Shown: piece by piece, positions 9,313 through 18,618 of the stretch
Layout of the letters: each line of letters opens with the position of its first letter
Numbering within the stretch: position 1 is the stretch's first letter
Assembly: GCF_016195855.1 (NCBI RefSeq)
Contig: NZ_JACPYU010000013.1
Span: 53,224-117,223, forward strand
Source of the DNA: Aquabacterium sp.
Lineage (GTDB): Bacteria > Pseudomonadota > Gammaproteobacteria > Burkholderiales > Burkholderiaceae_C
DNA: 64,000 bases
Direction: 5' to 3'
The notes under the pieces: model-generated
Seen by the model: the letters and a program-made list of their open reading frames with translations, nothing else
What the model was told of the DNA's origin: nothing
The model's database searches: none
Position numbers and translations under genes: made by a program

Positions 9313-10280
9313 GCGAACTGTCGAGCGAGCCCCTGCCAGACAGCGCGCGCCTGTCCGTCGAGCATGAGACCCTGTACGAGTACAGCCGCCCGGTCGACCA
9401 GGCGCAGCACATCGCCTGCCTGAGGCCTTTGAGTGACGCAGGGCAACAGCTCGAAGTGTTCGACATGTCGGTCAGCCCGACACCCTCGCAACACAGCACG
9501 CGCCGCGACAGCCATGGCAACAGCCGCGCCTATTTCGCCTTGCACGCCGCACACAAGACCTTGCGCGTCACGGCGCGCAGCCAGGTGACGGTCACGGCGC
9601 GCTACGAGGGCCTGGAACCCGATCAGGGGCCCACTTGCGGCGAGGTGAGGGCGCTGCTGGCCTACCGTGCCAAAGCCCCGTTTCAGCCGGCCAGCGAGTT
9701 CGTGTACGCCTCACCTTACGTGCCTTGCCTGACCGCCCTGCGCGAATACGCCGAGATCTCGCTCAAGGACGATCGCCCGCTGGCCGAAGCCGCCATCGAG
9801 TTGATGAACCGCATCCACGAGGACTTCGACTACGCGCCCGCGTCCACCGACATCTCCACACCCATCCTGGACGTGTTTCTGCAACGCAAGGGCGTTTGCC
9901 AGGATTTCGCGCACCTGATGCTCGGTTGCCTGCGTGCCTGCGGCCTGGCGGCGCGTTACGTCAGTGGCTACCTGCTGACGCGCCCGCCACCGGGGCAGCA
10001 GCCTCTGGTCGGTGCAGACGCCTCGCACGCCTGGTGCAGCGTCTGGATCCCCGGTCTGGGGCTGGAGCGGGCCCAGGACTGGCTCGATCTGGACCCCACC
10101 AACGACTGTGTGCCCGGTATTCACCACGTCAGGGTGGCCCATGGGCGCGACTTTGGCGACGTCACCCCCTTGCGCGGTGTGATACGGGGCGGGGGGCGCC
10201 ACACCTTGTTGGTGCGCGTCACCACCCGCTTGCTGGACGAGCCTGTCCGACAAAACCCTGCCCGCACCACTGCGGCCTAG
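9309..10280 (+). CDS. Transglutaminase-like cysteine protease-fold protein
   Basis: 323 residues starting at the ATG that overlaps the preceding stop (ATGA). The frame is open further upstream, but that part lies inside the ATP-grasp/alpha-E gene. An N-terminal beta domain of the bacterial transglutaminase type (about 15-110) is followed by the catalytic core. The triad is visible as Cys197 in KGVCQDFAHLM, His240 in DASHAWCSVW and Asp262 in LDLDPTND. There is no signal peptide. Family members in this neighbourhood (COG1305) are thought to be peptidases or amide-bond transferases acting on the product of the partner ATP-grasp ligase. Coupling to the fusion gene supports that they act together. 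The actual reaction is not known. Confidence 0.92.
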   Translation: MSELSSEPLPDSARLSVEHETLYEYSRPVDQAQHIACLRPLSDAGQQLEVFDMSVSPTPSQHSTRRDSHGNSRAYFALHAAHKTLRVTARSQVTVTARYEGLEPDQGPTCGEVRALLAYRAKAPFQPASEFVYASPYVPCLTALREYAEISLKDDRPLAEAAIELMNRIHEDFDYAPASTDISTPILDVFLQRKGVCQDFAHLMLGCLRACGLAARYVSGYLLTRPPPGQQPLVGADASHAWCSVWIPGLGLERAQDWLDLDPTNDCVPGIHHVRVAHGRDFGDVTPLRGVIRGGGRHTLLVRVTTRLLDEPVRQNPARTTAA

Positions 10281-10419
10281 CGGCGCCCCAGGATGGGGTG
10301 CATCATGAGGTGGGTGCCCGAAAGCTGTGCCAACTCAATGGCCCTCATGCCGACCCTGGCACACTCTGTGCATGACTGAGTTGACCGCAGCTTTATTCAC
10401 CCCTACAAGGGGCCAGACG

Positions 10420-11853
10420 ATGCGATTCTTCGACGAGATGCATGTGAGCAGCGCCCAGGTGCGCGACCACTACAGGACCTACGACCGCTGGTTGGGGCGA
10501 CAGCCTCGCGAGCTGATGGCCTCGCGGCGCGAAGAAGCAGAAATGATCTTCCGCCGGGTGGGGATCACCTTTGCCGTTTATGGCGACAAGGACGAAGACG
10601 GCGCAGGCACCGAGCGCCTGATCCCCTTCGACCTGATCCCCCGCATCATCCCCGCCAGCGAATGGCGCGAGATGGAAAAGGGCCTCAAGCAACGCGTGAC
10701 CGCGCTCAACCGCTTCATCGAGGACGTCTACCACGGGCAGGAAATCCTCAAGGCCGGCATCATCCCCGCCGAGCCCGTGCTCAACAACGCCCAGTTCCGC
10801 AAGGAGATGGTGGACCTCAAGGTGCCTGGCGGCATCTACTCCATCATTGCCGGCATCGACATCGTGCGGGCCTGCAACCCCGATGGCTCGGGCACCTATT
10901 ACGTGCTCGAAGACAACCTGCGTGTGCCCAGCGGCGTGAGCTACATGCTGGAGAACCGCAAGATGATGATGCGGCTCTTCCCGGACCTGTTCGCCGAGCA
11001 CCGTGTGGCACCGGTGGCGCACTACCCGGACTTGCTGCTGGACACCTTGCGCGCCATGGCGCCCGCATCGGTCAACGAGCCGACCGCCGTGGTGCTCACC
11101 CCCGGTGCGGCCAACTCGGCCTATTTCGAGCATGCCTTCCTGGCCCAGCAAATGGGGATCGAGCTGGTTGAAGGCCAGGACATGTTCGTCAAGGACGACT
11201 TCGTCTACATGCGCACCACCCGTGGCCCGCAGCGCGTGGACGTGATTTACCGCCGCCTGGACGACGACTTCATGGACCCGGAGGTCTTCCGCAAGGACTC
11301 GACCCTGGGGGTGCCCGGCCTGCTGCGTGCCTACCGCGCCGGCAACGTCACCCTGGCCAATGCCTTTGGCACCGGCATTGCCGATGACAAGTCCATCTAC
11401 CCCTATGTGCCCAAGATGATCGAGTTCTACCTGGGCGAAAAGCCCATCCTGCAGAACGTGCCCACGCATGTCTGCCGAGAAAAGGACGACCTCAAGTACA
11501 CGCTGGACAACCTGGCCGATCTGGTGGTCAAGGAAGTGCACGGGGCAGGGGGCTACGGCATGCTGGTGGGGCCTGCGTCCACCAAGGCCGAGATCGAGGA
11601 TTTCCGCAAGGCGCTGCTGGCCAACCCCAGCAACTACATTGCCCAGCCCACGCTGTCGCTGTCGACCTGCCCGACCTTTGTGGAGTCCGGCATTGCGCCG
11701 CGCCACATCGACCTGCGGCCCTTTGTGCTGTCAGGCAAGACGGTGCAGATGGTGCCCGGCGGCCTGACCCGCGTGGCACTCAAGGAAGGCTCTCTGGTGG
11801 TCAACAGCTCACAAGGCGGTGGCACCAAGGACACCTGGGTGCTGGAGACCTGA
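10420..11853 (+). CDS. Circularly permuted ATP-grasp protein
   Basis: 477 residues from ATG 10420 (MRFFDEMHV), chosen over ATG 10372 because AAGGGG lies eight bases upstream and homologues usually begin near MKFFDEM. It is the stand-alone counterpart of the first half of the fusion gene at 6637. Both share IYRRLDDDFMDPEVFRKDST, LANAFGTG and VPGGLTRVAL. The segment VVKEVHGAGGYGMLVGP corresponds to a nucleotide-binding element of the ATP-grasp fold. Predicted cytoplasmic ATP-dependent amidoligase (COG2308). It lies 33 bp before the alpha-E gene and should form an operon with it. This second, split copy suggests two paralogous enzyme pairs, perhaps acting in succession. Substrate and product unknown. 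Confidence 0.92.
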   Translation: MRFFDEMHVSSAQVRDHYRTYDRWLGRQPRELMASRREEAEMIFRRVGITFAVYGDKDEDGAGTERLIPFDLIPRIIPASEWREMEKGLKQRVTALNRFIEDVYHGQEILKAGIIPAEPVLNNAQFRKEMVDLKVPGGIYSIIAGIDIVRACNPDGSGTYYVLEDNLRVPSGVSYMLENRKMMMRLFPDLFAEHRVAPVAHYPDLLLDTLRAMAPASVNEPTAVVLTPGAANSAYFEHAFLAQQMGIELVEGQDMFVKDDFVYMRTTRGPQRVDVIYRRLDDDFMDPEVFRKDSTLGVPGLLRAYRAGNVTLANAFGTGIADDKSIYPYVPKMIEFYLGEKPILQNVPTHVCREKDDLKYTLDNLADLVVKEVHGAGGYGMLVGPASTKAEIEDFRKALLANPSNYIAQPTLSLSTCPTFVESGIAPRHIDLRPFVLSGKTVQMVPGGLTRVALKEGSLVVNSSQGGGTKDTWVLET

Positions 11854-11886
11854 TCACCCCATACGGCGACGAAGGAGGACACCACC

Positions 11887-12945
11887 ATGCTCAATGAACG
11901 CATCGAAAGCCATCTGCCCTCCCACGTGATCGAGACTGAAACAGGGGCCTTGCGTGTCAGCAACGCCTCGCATCTGGAGACCAAGCCCATGCTGTCGCGT
12001 ACCGCTGACCACCTCTTCTGGATGGCACGCTACATGGAGCGCGCCGAAAACACCGCTCGCCTGCTCGATGTCAATTACCAGACCTCCTTGCTGCCGCAAT
12101 CGAGCGAGTCAGCGCAGGCGGGCTGGCGCGGCTTGCTGGGCATCAGCGAGTTGATGCCGGAGTACACGGCCAAGTACGAAGACATCAACGCGCGCGATGT
12201 GATGGCCTTCATGGTGACCGACGCATCCAACCCGTCGAGCATCCTCAACTGCCTGCGGGCCGCGCGTGAAAACGCCCGGGCCGTGCGCGGGGCCCTGACC
12301 ACCGAGGTGTGGGAGACCATGAACCAGACCTGGCTGGAGTACAACCGCCTGGTCAAGTCCGGCGCCCTGGCCAAGGACCCGGGTGAACTGTTCGAATGGG
12401 TGAAGTTTCGCTCGCACCTGTCGCGCGGCGTGACCCTGGGCACCATGCTGCAGGACGAGTCTTTCCACTTCCAGCGTATCGGCACCTTCCTGGAGCGTGC
12501 CGACAACACCGCCCGTTTGCTGGACGTGAAGTTCCACGCCCGCAACACCGAGTTCTTCGGCTCTGGCCTGGGCAACGAGGGCAAGGAGGTGGACTTCTAC
12601 CATTGGTCAGCCGTGCTGCGCAGCGTGTCGGCGTTCGAGGTCTACCGCAAGGTCTACCGCAACGTGATCCGCCCGGAGAAGGTGGCCGAGCTGCTGATCC
12701 TGCGCGCCGAGATGCCGCGCTCGCTCGTGTTCTGCATGGACGAGGTGGTGAGCAACCTGCGCGCCGTGGCCAATGACCACAGCCACGAGACCTTGCGTCG
12801 CGCCGGCCGCCTGCGTGCAGATCTTCAATTCAGCCGCATCGACGAGATCGTGGCCACCGGCCTGCATGCCTACCTCACGCAGTTCCTGGACCGCGTGGGC
12901 GACCTGGGTTATGGCATCAGCCGTGACTTCCTGATGCCTGCTTGA
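11887..12945 (+). CDS. Alpha-E domain protein
   Basis: 352 residues from ATG 11887, which has a strong GGAGG nine bases upstream. Most homologues begin near the internal ATG at 11989 (MLSRTADHLFWMARYMERAE), so this protein seems to carry a 34-residue N-terminal extension. The rest is the all-helical alpha-E domain (COG2307), homologous to the C-terminal half of the 6637 fusion. Conserved features include FLERADNTARLLDVKFH and an Arg/Glu-rich opening helix. The domain always accompanies circularly permuted ATP-grasp enzymes; a catalytic role has been suggested from conserved charged residues but none is proven. It is the last gene of the cluster, closed by a rho-independent terminator. Confidence 0.92.
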   Translation: MLNERIESHLPSHVIETETGALRVSNASHLETKPMLSRTADHLFWMARYMERAENTARLLDVNYQTSLLPQSSESAQAGWRGLLGISELMPEYTAKYEDINARDVMAFMVTDASNPSSILNCLRAARENARAVRGALTTEVWETMNQTWLEYNRLVKSGALAKDPGELFEWVKFRSHLSRGVTLGTMLQDESFHFQRIGTFLERADNTARLLDVKFHARNTEFFGSGLGNEGKEVDFYHWSAVLRSVSAFEVYRKVYRNVIRPEKVAELLILRAEMPRSLVFCMDEVVSNLRAVANDHSHETLRRAGRLRADLQFSRIDEIVATGLHAYLTQFLDRVGDLGYGISRDFLMPA

Positions 12946-12973
12946 GTTCACGCTGGCCTGACGACAGGCGTAA

Positions 12974-12999
12974 AAAAGCCGACCAGAAGGTCGGCTTTT
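12974..12999 (+). terminator. Rho-independent terminator after the ATP-grasp/alpha-E operon
   Basis: An 11-bp perfect stem (AAAAGCCGACC / GGTCGGCTTTT) with a 4-base AGAA loop, followed by GTTTT. It ends transcription after the alpha-E gene. Because the stem is flanked by A and T runs it can also work for the minus-strand gene ending at 13031. Confidence 0.85.
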
Positions 13000-13030
13000 G
13001 TTTTCAGCGCGGTGCGCGATCGGTGATCGA

Positions 13031-13687
13031 TCAGGCAGCGCGGCGGCGGGCCATGATGGCGCCGAAGGACAGGCCCAGGGCCAGGTAGGCCAGGGTGCCA
13101 GCTTCAGGCACTGGCGCGGTGGTGCCGCCCACCACAAAGCGGGTCTGGCCGGCCGCGATGGCGGCGTTCAGGTTGGTCAGGAACGCGCCGTTGAGCGCGA
13201 AGGTCTGGTTCGTGTAGCCGGTCGAGACCAGGTCGCCACCGTACGTGGCACCCGTGCCCAGGTCGGCGTAGATGCCGGCGTCACTTTCGCTGTTGAGCAG
13301 CGTGTCGACGTTGCCCGTGTAGTCCACCAGGGTGTACTGCAGCGGTGCCGTGACGTCGAAGCTGTTGAGCGTCAAGGAGGCGCTGGTCACCGGGGTGGTC
13401 ACACCGGAGATGTCGAAGACGAAGAAGTTGTTGTAGTAGTGGCCGCCGCAGTTATTGCAAAAGCCTGCGATGTAGTTCTGGTTGGACGGGATGTGCATGG
13501 CGTCGTCGCGGTACCAGCCGCTGTTGGTGGCCTGCACGATCTGGCTACCGTTCAGGGACAGCACGTTGCTGGACGACGTGTCGCTCGAACCGAAGATGTA
13601 GGCATCGCCTTCCATGGCGTGTGCAGATGCACCGAAGAGCAGGGCCGAAGCGAGCACCAGCGTGGAGGCGCGGAAATTCATGGTCAT
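13031..13687 (-). CDS. PEP-CTERM exported protein (paralogue of the one at 16089)
   Basis: 218 residues from the ATG at 13687, preceded by GGGAG seven bases upstream; the open frame beyond it lacks a signal sequence. A signal peptide (1 to about 24, ending ASAHA) is followed by a beta-rich domain with few charges. The C-terminal sorting tag is VPEAGT, a hydrophobic helix and RRRAA, so the motif reads PEA rather than PEP. Such tags are cut by exosortase and link proteins to exopolysaccharide or the surface. The body contains SGWYRDD, SNxNYIAG, CNNC and FFVFDIS, all shared with the protein at 16089-16754. The two align along their whole length and must be paralogues. I do not recognise the domain family. 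The CxNC pair could bind metal or form a disulfide. Confidence 0.85.
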   Translation of the reverse strand: MTMNFRASTLVLASALLFGASAHAMEGDAYIFGSSDTSSSNVLSLNGSQIVQATNSGWYRDDAMHIPSNQNYIAGFCNNCGGHYYNNFFVFDISGVTTPVTSASLTLNSFDVTAPLQYTLVDYTGNVDTLLNSESDAGIYADLGTGATYGGDLVSTGYTNQTFALNGAFLTNLNAAIAAGQTRFVVGGTTAPVPEAGTLAYLALGLSFGAIMARRRAA

Positions 13688-13871
13688 CAAAATTCTCCCT
13701 TGAGTGATTTGAACATCATGAAGACGTTGCCATTGAACGGCACGCTGCCAGCTCATGCTGCGTCTTCGCAAGCAGAAACGATTCTAGGACCTGCCCACTC
13801 GCAAAAGCCGGCACCACGATCGCCCGAATGGGGGGTTACCCTCAATCAAGGTGTGTGGTGCCGGGCGGCGC

Positions 13872-15047
13872 TCAACGCGAGGGCAAGGGGGCCCCTGTGA
13901 CCACTGCCTTGGCGAAGTCGGTGCCGATGACGAGCGAGCCCGCTGCGGTCGGGTGGTTGCCATCCCAGAATAGGTGCTTGTCAGGGGTGTCGCAAACGGG
14001 GCCGGGGATGCCCATGAACTTGGGGTCGTAGCAGGCCTGCATCACATTGAAGCCTTCGGCGGCAGCCTGGGTCACGCGCGTCTGGGAGTAGGTGAAGGTC
14101 TCGAAGGTGCGCACGGTGGCCAGAGGGTAGCTCTTGGCAAAGCCTTTGAGCATGGTGGTCAGGGCCGCGGCCATTTCCGCGCTGCGCGCCTTGGCGTTTT
14201 CGTTGTAGTTGGTCAAGGCCGCGTTGTGGATGCGGGCCGAGGGCGTGATGCTCAGGTCAGGCATCTGCGGCACGAAGAAGTGGCGTGCACCCCGCTGGTA
14301 CAGGCGCGTCATGCCCAGGCGGATGTCGTTGATGATGGTGGCCGTCGTGCCGGTGTTGAACACATTGCCGTCGGCATAGTAGTCATCCGGGCCGGTCCAC
14401 AGCACATACAGGCCGTTGGCATCCAGCCGGGCGGTGGGGCTGGGTTGGTTGTCCAGCAAATCCTGAATCTGCTGGAGCATGCCCTTTTGCATGCCGTACA
14501 CCGGCACCAGGTTGTTGTAGCCGGAGCGGGCGCCAGCAAAGGCGTAGTTGACCAGTGGCAGGTTCAGGGCATTGGCCATGGCCTCCAGCACCACCGGCCC
14601 GTTCGAAAAGCGGCCCTGGTAGTTCGGCGTCGTGGGCAGCGGGATCTTGGCACCGTTGGCGCGCATCGCGGCGTACATATTGCCCGTGTCGCTCATGCTG
14701 TCGCCGAACGAAAAAATCTGGGTGTAGCTGTTGCCATAGACCTGGGCCGGTGGCGTGGGCGCGCTGGGCACCGGGCGCAGGCGGGGCGTCTTCTTCAGGG
14801 CCAGTTGGCGCAGGTCTTCGGAGTAAGGTGCCATATAGGGCACCACCATGTTGACCAGGCCGTTCCACAGCGAGGGGGTGACGGCAATGGTGTACATGGT
14901 GACCGGCGACACCACCACACCGGACAGCTGGCCTGTCGTGGCCAGAAACAGCGTCGGCAATTCAAGTTGAGCTTGAGCCGATGTGGAGAGCAGCGCGGCT
15001 GCGATCGACAGGCCCAGGCGCCTGCGCATACGGGTGGTGTGCTTCAT
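13872..15047 (-). CDS. Exported SGNH/GDSL-type esterase or lipase
   Basis: 391 residues from the ATG at 15047, giving a clean signal peptide (MKHTTRMRRRLGLSIAAALL, cleaved near SAQA). The frame is open a further 72 bases but without a signal. The SGNH core starts at about residue 108 after a roughly 80-residue N-terminal region. Block I is FSFGDSMSDTGN with nucleophile Ser117, block II is the AFAGARSG glycine loop, and block V is FWDGNHPT with Asp362 and His365. Block III, normally GxND, reads GPDD here (Asp221 instead of Asn), an unusual change in an oxyanion-hole residue. The size and DTGN motif resemble thermolabile-haemolysin/phospholipase-type GDSL enzymes. It lies among PEP-CTERM genes. 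Substrate unknown. Confidence 0.88.
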   Translation of the reverse strand: MKHTTRMRRRLGLSIAAALLSTSAQAQLELPTLFLATTGQLSGVVVSPVTMYTIAVTPSLWNGLVNMVVPYMAPYSEDLRQLALKKTPRLRPVPSAPTPPAQVYGNSYTQIFSFGDSMSDTGNMYAAMRANGAKIPLPTTPNYQGRFSNGPVVLEAMANALNLPLVNYAFAGARSGYNNLVPVYGMQKGMLQQIQDLLDNQPSPTARLDANGLYVLWTGPDDYYADGNVFNTGTTATIINDIRLGMTRLYQRGARHFFVPQMPDLSITPSARIHNAALTNYNENAKARSAEMAAALTTMLKGFAKSYPLATVRTFETFTYSQTRVTQAAAEGFNVMQACYDPKFMGIPGPVCDTPDKHLFWDGNHPTAAGSLVIGTDFAKAVVTGAPLPSR

Positions 15048-15367
15048 GTTTCGGGTGACCCTGTTTAGTACGAAAGATGTGCGCACAATGCCATCCGTTA
15101 AAGCGCCATGCTTGCCCAAAAGCGCCAGTTAAGGGTAGGTCCCACCACGCATTCATGCGTGACGCAACTTCACCCCACGTCAGGCGCCTACCCCGATCGG
15201 ATCATGTCGGGCGCGTGGGTGTCAGCGGTGCTTCTTATTGGCCGCCTGTTCAGCGCACAAGGCTGGTACAGGCCGATGGCATGCCTGACACGAGCGCTTC
15301 CTATCCTGATGGCAGGTTGAAGGACCGGTTTTGAGGTCCGCCGAAGTTTTTCAGGGAGCTTCTCGTG
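15048..15367. other. 320-bp divergent intergenic region
   Basis: This gap separates the minus-strand esterase and the plus-strand PEP-CTERM gene and must hold both promoters. No convincing -35/-10 pair or sigma-54 (GG-N10-GC) site stands out. A 5-bp inverted repeat GGACC/GGTCC lies at about 15321-15338 just before the plus-strand gene. Short frames here lack ribosome sites and protein-like composition, so I see no gene in it. Confidence 0.4.
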
Positions 15368-16012
15368 ATGCCCATTCGATTCGCCATGGTGGCCTTGACT
15401 GCGCTTGGCCTGCTGTCCACCACATCGGCCTGGGCCGATCCGGCCAACCACGTGGTGGCCAACTATGGGGATGTGACGCTGCCGTTCACACGCAGCATCG
15501 GCAACACCTTCTCGGGCTCACTGGCCACGGGCTTTGTGTCGCAGGACGGCCAGCCTGTGGTTTATGCGTCGTTGGGTGGCTTGTCGTACTTCTATGACGA
15601 CTATGTGTTCAACCTGCCCGTGTCACCTCAGGCCAGCTTCAACGCCGCCGCCGTGTCGATCGACTTGGGCAGCTTCCTGAGCCTGCAGAACTTTTCGGCC
15701 CGGCTGTACAAGCTGGACGCGGGCCTGGCCTCTTTGACGACCGGCCTGCCCAGCAGCGGCAAGCCCATCCAGGCGTGGACGTCGACGGCACTGCTGGCGC
15801 CAGGCCTGACGGGCACCACCGTGCTGTTCCAGAACGTGGATCTGCAAGCGGGTGCCAGCTATGCGCTGGAGTTGCGCGGCACGATCAACGGCAGCTTTGG
15901 CGGCAGCTACGGTGGCAACTTGAACATCACGCCAGTGCCGGAGCCCAGTGGCATCGCCTTGCTGGCGGCCAGCCTGGGCGTGATGACGCTGGGTAAGCGC
16001 CGTCGAGCTTGA
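15368..16012 (+). CDS. PEP-CTERM exported protein of the FxDxF type
   Basis: 214 residues from ATG 15368 with CAGGGAG upstream; the overlapping GTG three bases earlier is an alternative. The signal peptide covers about 1-23 (cleavage near SAWA). A small beta-sandwich-like domain contains FYDDYVFNLP, which fits the FxDxF signature of a PEP-CTERM subfamily common in betaproteobacteria. The C-terminus has VPEPSG, a hydrophobic helix and KRRRA, the exosortase sorting tag. The body is rich in Ser, Gly and Ala and has no Cys. Family members are secreted or surface proteins linked to exopolysaccharide and floc formation; no enzymatic role is known. No exosortase gene is present in the window. Confidence 0.85.
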   Translation: MPIRFAMVALTALGLLSTTSAWADPANHVVANYGDVTLPFTRSIGNTFSGSLATGFVSQDGQPVVYASLGGLSYFYDDYVFNLPVSPQASFNAAAVSIDLGSFLSLQNFSARLYKLDAGLASLTTGLPSSGKPIQAWTSTALLAPGLTGTTVLFQNVDLQAGASYALELRGTINGSFGGSYGGNLNITPVPEPSGIALLAASLGVMTLGKRRRA

Positions 16013-16021
16013 GCAAGGTGG

Positions 16022-16052
16022 CGTCCCCCTGGTGCGCATCACAGGGAGGACG
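16022..16052. terminator. Possible bidirectional hairpin between convergent PEP-CTERM genes
   Basis: An imperfect 10-bp stem (CGTCC-CCCTG paired with CAGGG-A-GGACG, one bulged base) lies between the two convergent genes. There is no T run, so termination would be weak or Rho-assisted. Confidence 0.3.
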
Positions 16053-16088
16053 GCCGCCACGTGCCGTGCTGCAGCCGTGCTGCCCGTA

Positions 16089-16754
16089 TCAGGTGCGGCG
16101 GCGTTTTTGCAGCACAACGCCCATGCCGGTCAGGCCAATCAGGCTGAGCAGCAAGGACTGAGGCTCAGGTACGGCGGAGGTGGTGCCTCCCATGGCGAAC
16201 TCGGTCTGACCGTTTCGAATGGCGGTATTGAGATCGACCAGGGCAGCACCGGTAAGCGTGAAAGACATCAACGAGTTGTCGTTGCTCGGGCCAATGACGC
16301 CCTGTCCATACACCGCGCCATCGCCCAGATCGTTGTAGATCGCGGCGGCGGTGGCACCCGTGTTATCCGACTTCAGGCTGGAGATGTCGCCAGCGTAGTC
16401 GTGCAGCGTGAAGGTCAGTGTCTCGTCGGCGATGTAGGTATAAACCGAGAACGAAGCGGACGTGACCGGCGCCGTCAGGGTGCTGATATCAAAAACAAAG
16501 TAATCATTGGTCGAGGAGCCCGCTGCCACGCAGTTGGCGCACACGCCCGCGATGTAGTTCTTGTTGCTGGCGGTGTGGGTGAAGTCATCACGGTACCAGC
16601 CACTGTCGATGTTGGTGAGGTTGATGGTGCCGTTGACGGTCAACACATTGCGCGTGTCGAAATTACTTGCACCCAACACGAAAGCGTTGGCACTGGTAAC
16701 CGAGCCGAGCGATGACAGGGCGAAGAAACCAGCCAGCCATTTGCGATTGAACAT
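16089..16754 (-). CDS. PEP-CTERM exported protein (paralogue of the one at 13031)
   Basis: 221 residues from the ATG at 16754, with AAGGAGG eight bases upstream deciding the start. The signal peptide is about 1-24 (ends TSANA). The beta-rich domain shares SGWYRDD, SNxNYIAG, CANC, YFVFDIS, PVTSAS and GQTxF-xGGTT with the protein at 13031-13687, in the same order and spacing. The C-terminal tag is VPEPQS, a hydrophobic helix and QKRRRT. The gene begins only 34 bp after the end of yggX on the same strand, so it may be co-transcribed with argA-yggX or have a compact promoter inside yggX. Exported, exosortase-processed protein of unknown function. Confidence 0.85.
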   Translation of the reverse strand: MFNRKWLAGFFALSSLGSVTSANAFVLGASNFDTRNVLTVNGTINLTNIDSGWYRDDFTHTASNKNYIAGVCANCVAAGSSTNDYFVFDISTLTAPVTSASFSVYTYIADETLTFTLHDYAGDISSLKSDNTGATAAAIYNDLGDGAVYGQGVIGPSNDNSLMSFTLTGAALVDLNTAIRNGQTEFAMGGTTSAVPEPQSLLLSLIGLTGMGVVLQKRRRT

Positions 16755-16788
16755 TGCATCCTCCTTGATTGATATGTTTGGGCTTTGA

Positions 16789-17061
16789 CTATGGTGCAGG
16801 CGGCACGTAGCCTTGCACCTGCTCGGCACCGGCGCCAAAGAAGAATTGCTCCATCTGGCGGGCCAGGTACTGGCGCGCACGGGCGTCGGCCAGGTTCAGG
16901 CGGTTTTCATTGACCAGCATGGTCTGATGCTTGAGCCACATCTGCCAGGCTTCCTTGCTGATCTCGTTGTAGATGCGCTTGCCCAACTCGCCCGGGTAGG
17001 GCGCAAAGTCCAGGCCTTCGCCTTCCTTGTTGAGGTGCTTGCATTGAATGGTGCGTGCCAT
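16789..17061 (-). CDS. yggX: YggX-family Fe(II) trafficking / oxidative damage protection protein
   Basis: 90 residues, the usual length for the family, starting [10 protein letters not shown] with the conserved Cys7 that is needed for function in enterobacterial YggX. The diagnostic [20 protein letters not shown] and [18 protein letters not shown] segments are present. The small cytoplasmic protein is thought to limit labile iron and protect Fe-S clusters from oxidants. It follows argA after 27 bp on the same strand, an arrangement seen in many betaproteobacteria, and is probably co-transcribed with it. Confidence 0.96.
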   Translation of the reverse strand: MARTIQCKHLNKEGEGLDFAPYPGELGKRIYNEISKEAWQMWLKHQTMLVNENRLNLADARARQYLARQMEQFFFGAGAEQVQGYVPPAP

Positions 17062-17088
17062 GGTTGTCTGTCCGAGAGAAAAAATCGA

Positions 17089-18471
<1,383 letters not shown>

Positions 18472-18618
18472 TGAGCGGGTGCAGGAGGGGCGAGCGGGGC
18501 GCCAGCGAGGCGGCCGATCAGAAAGGTGTGGCGAAATGCGTCAAGCCGTAATGTTACGGGCAATGTGCGCTTTCCACACGTTGTTGAACGAGCCTCGCGT
18601 GCGCCAGTGCGCCGCCTC

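Noticed and set aside
13688..13871. Possible sigma-54 promoter (GG...TTTTGC) upstream of the PEP-CTERM gene
   Set aside because: The GG and GC elements are 11 bases apart instead of the required 10, and the surrounding bases do not match.
15108..15320. Small plus-strand frame in the 320-bp gap between esterase and PEP-CTERM genes
   Set aside because: No ribosome site, no recognisable composition, and a second overlapping frame of the same quality.
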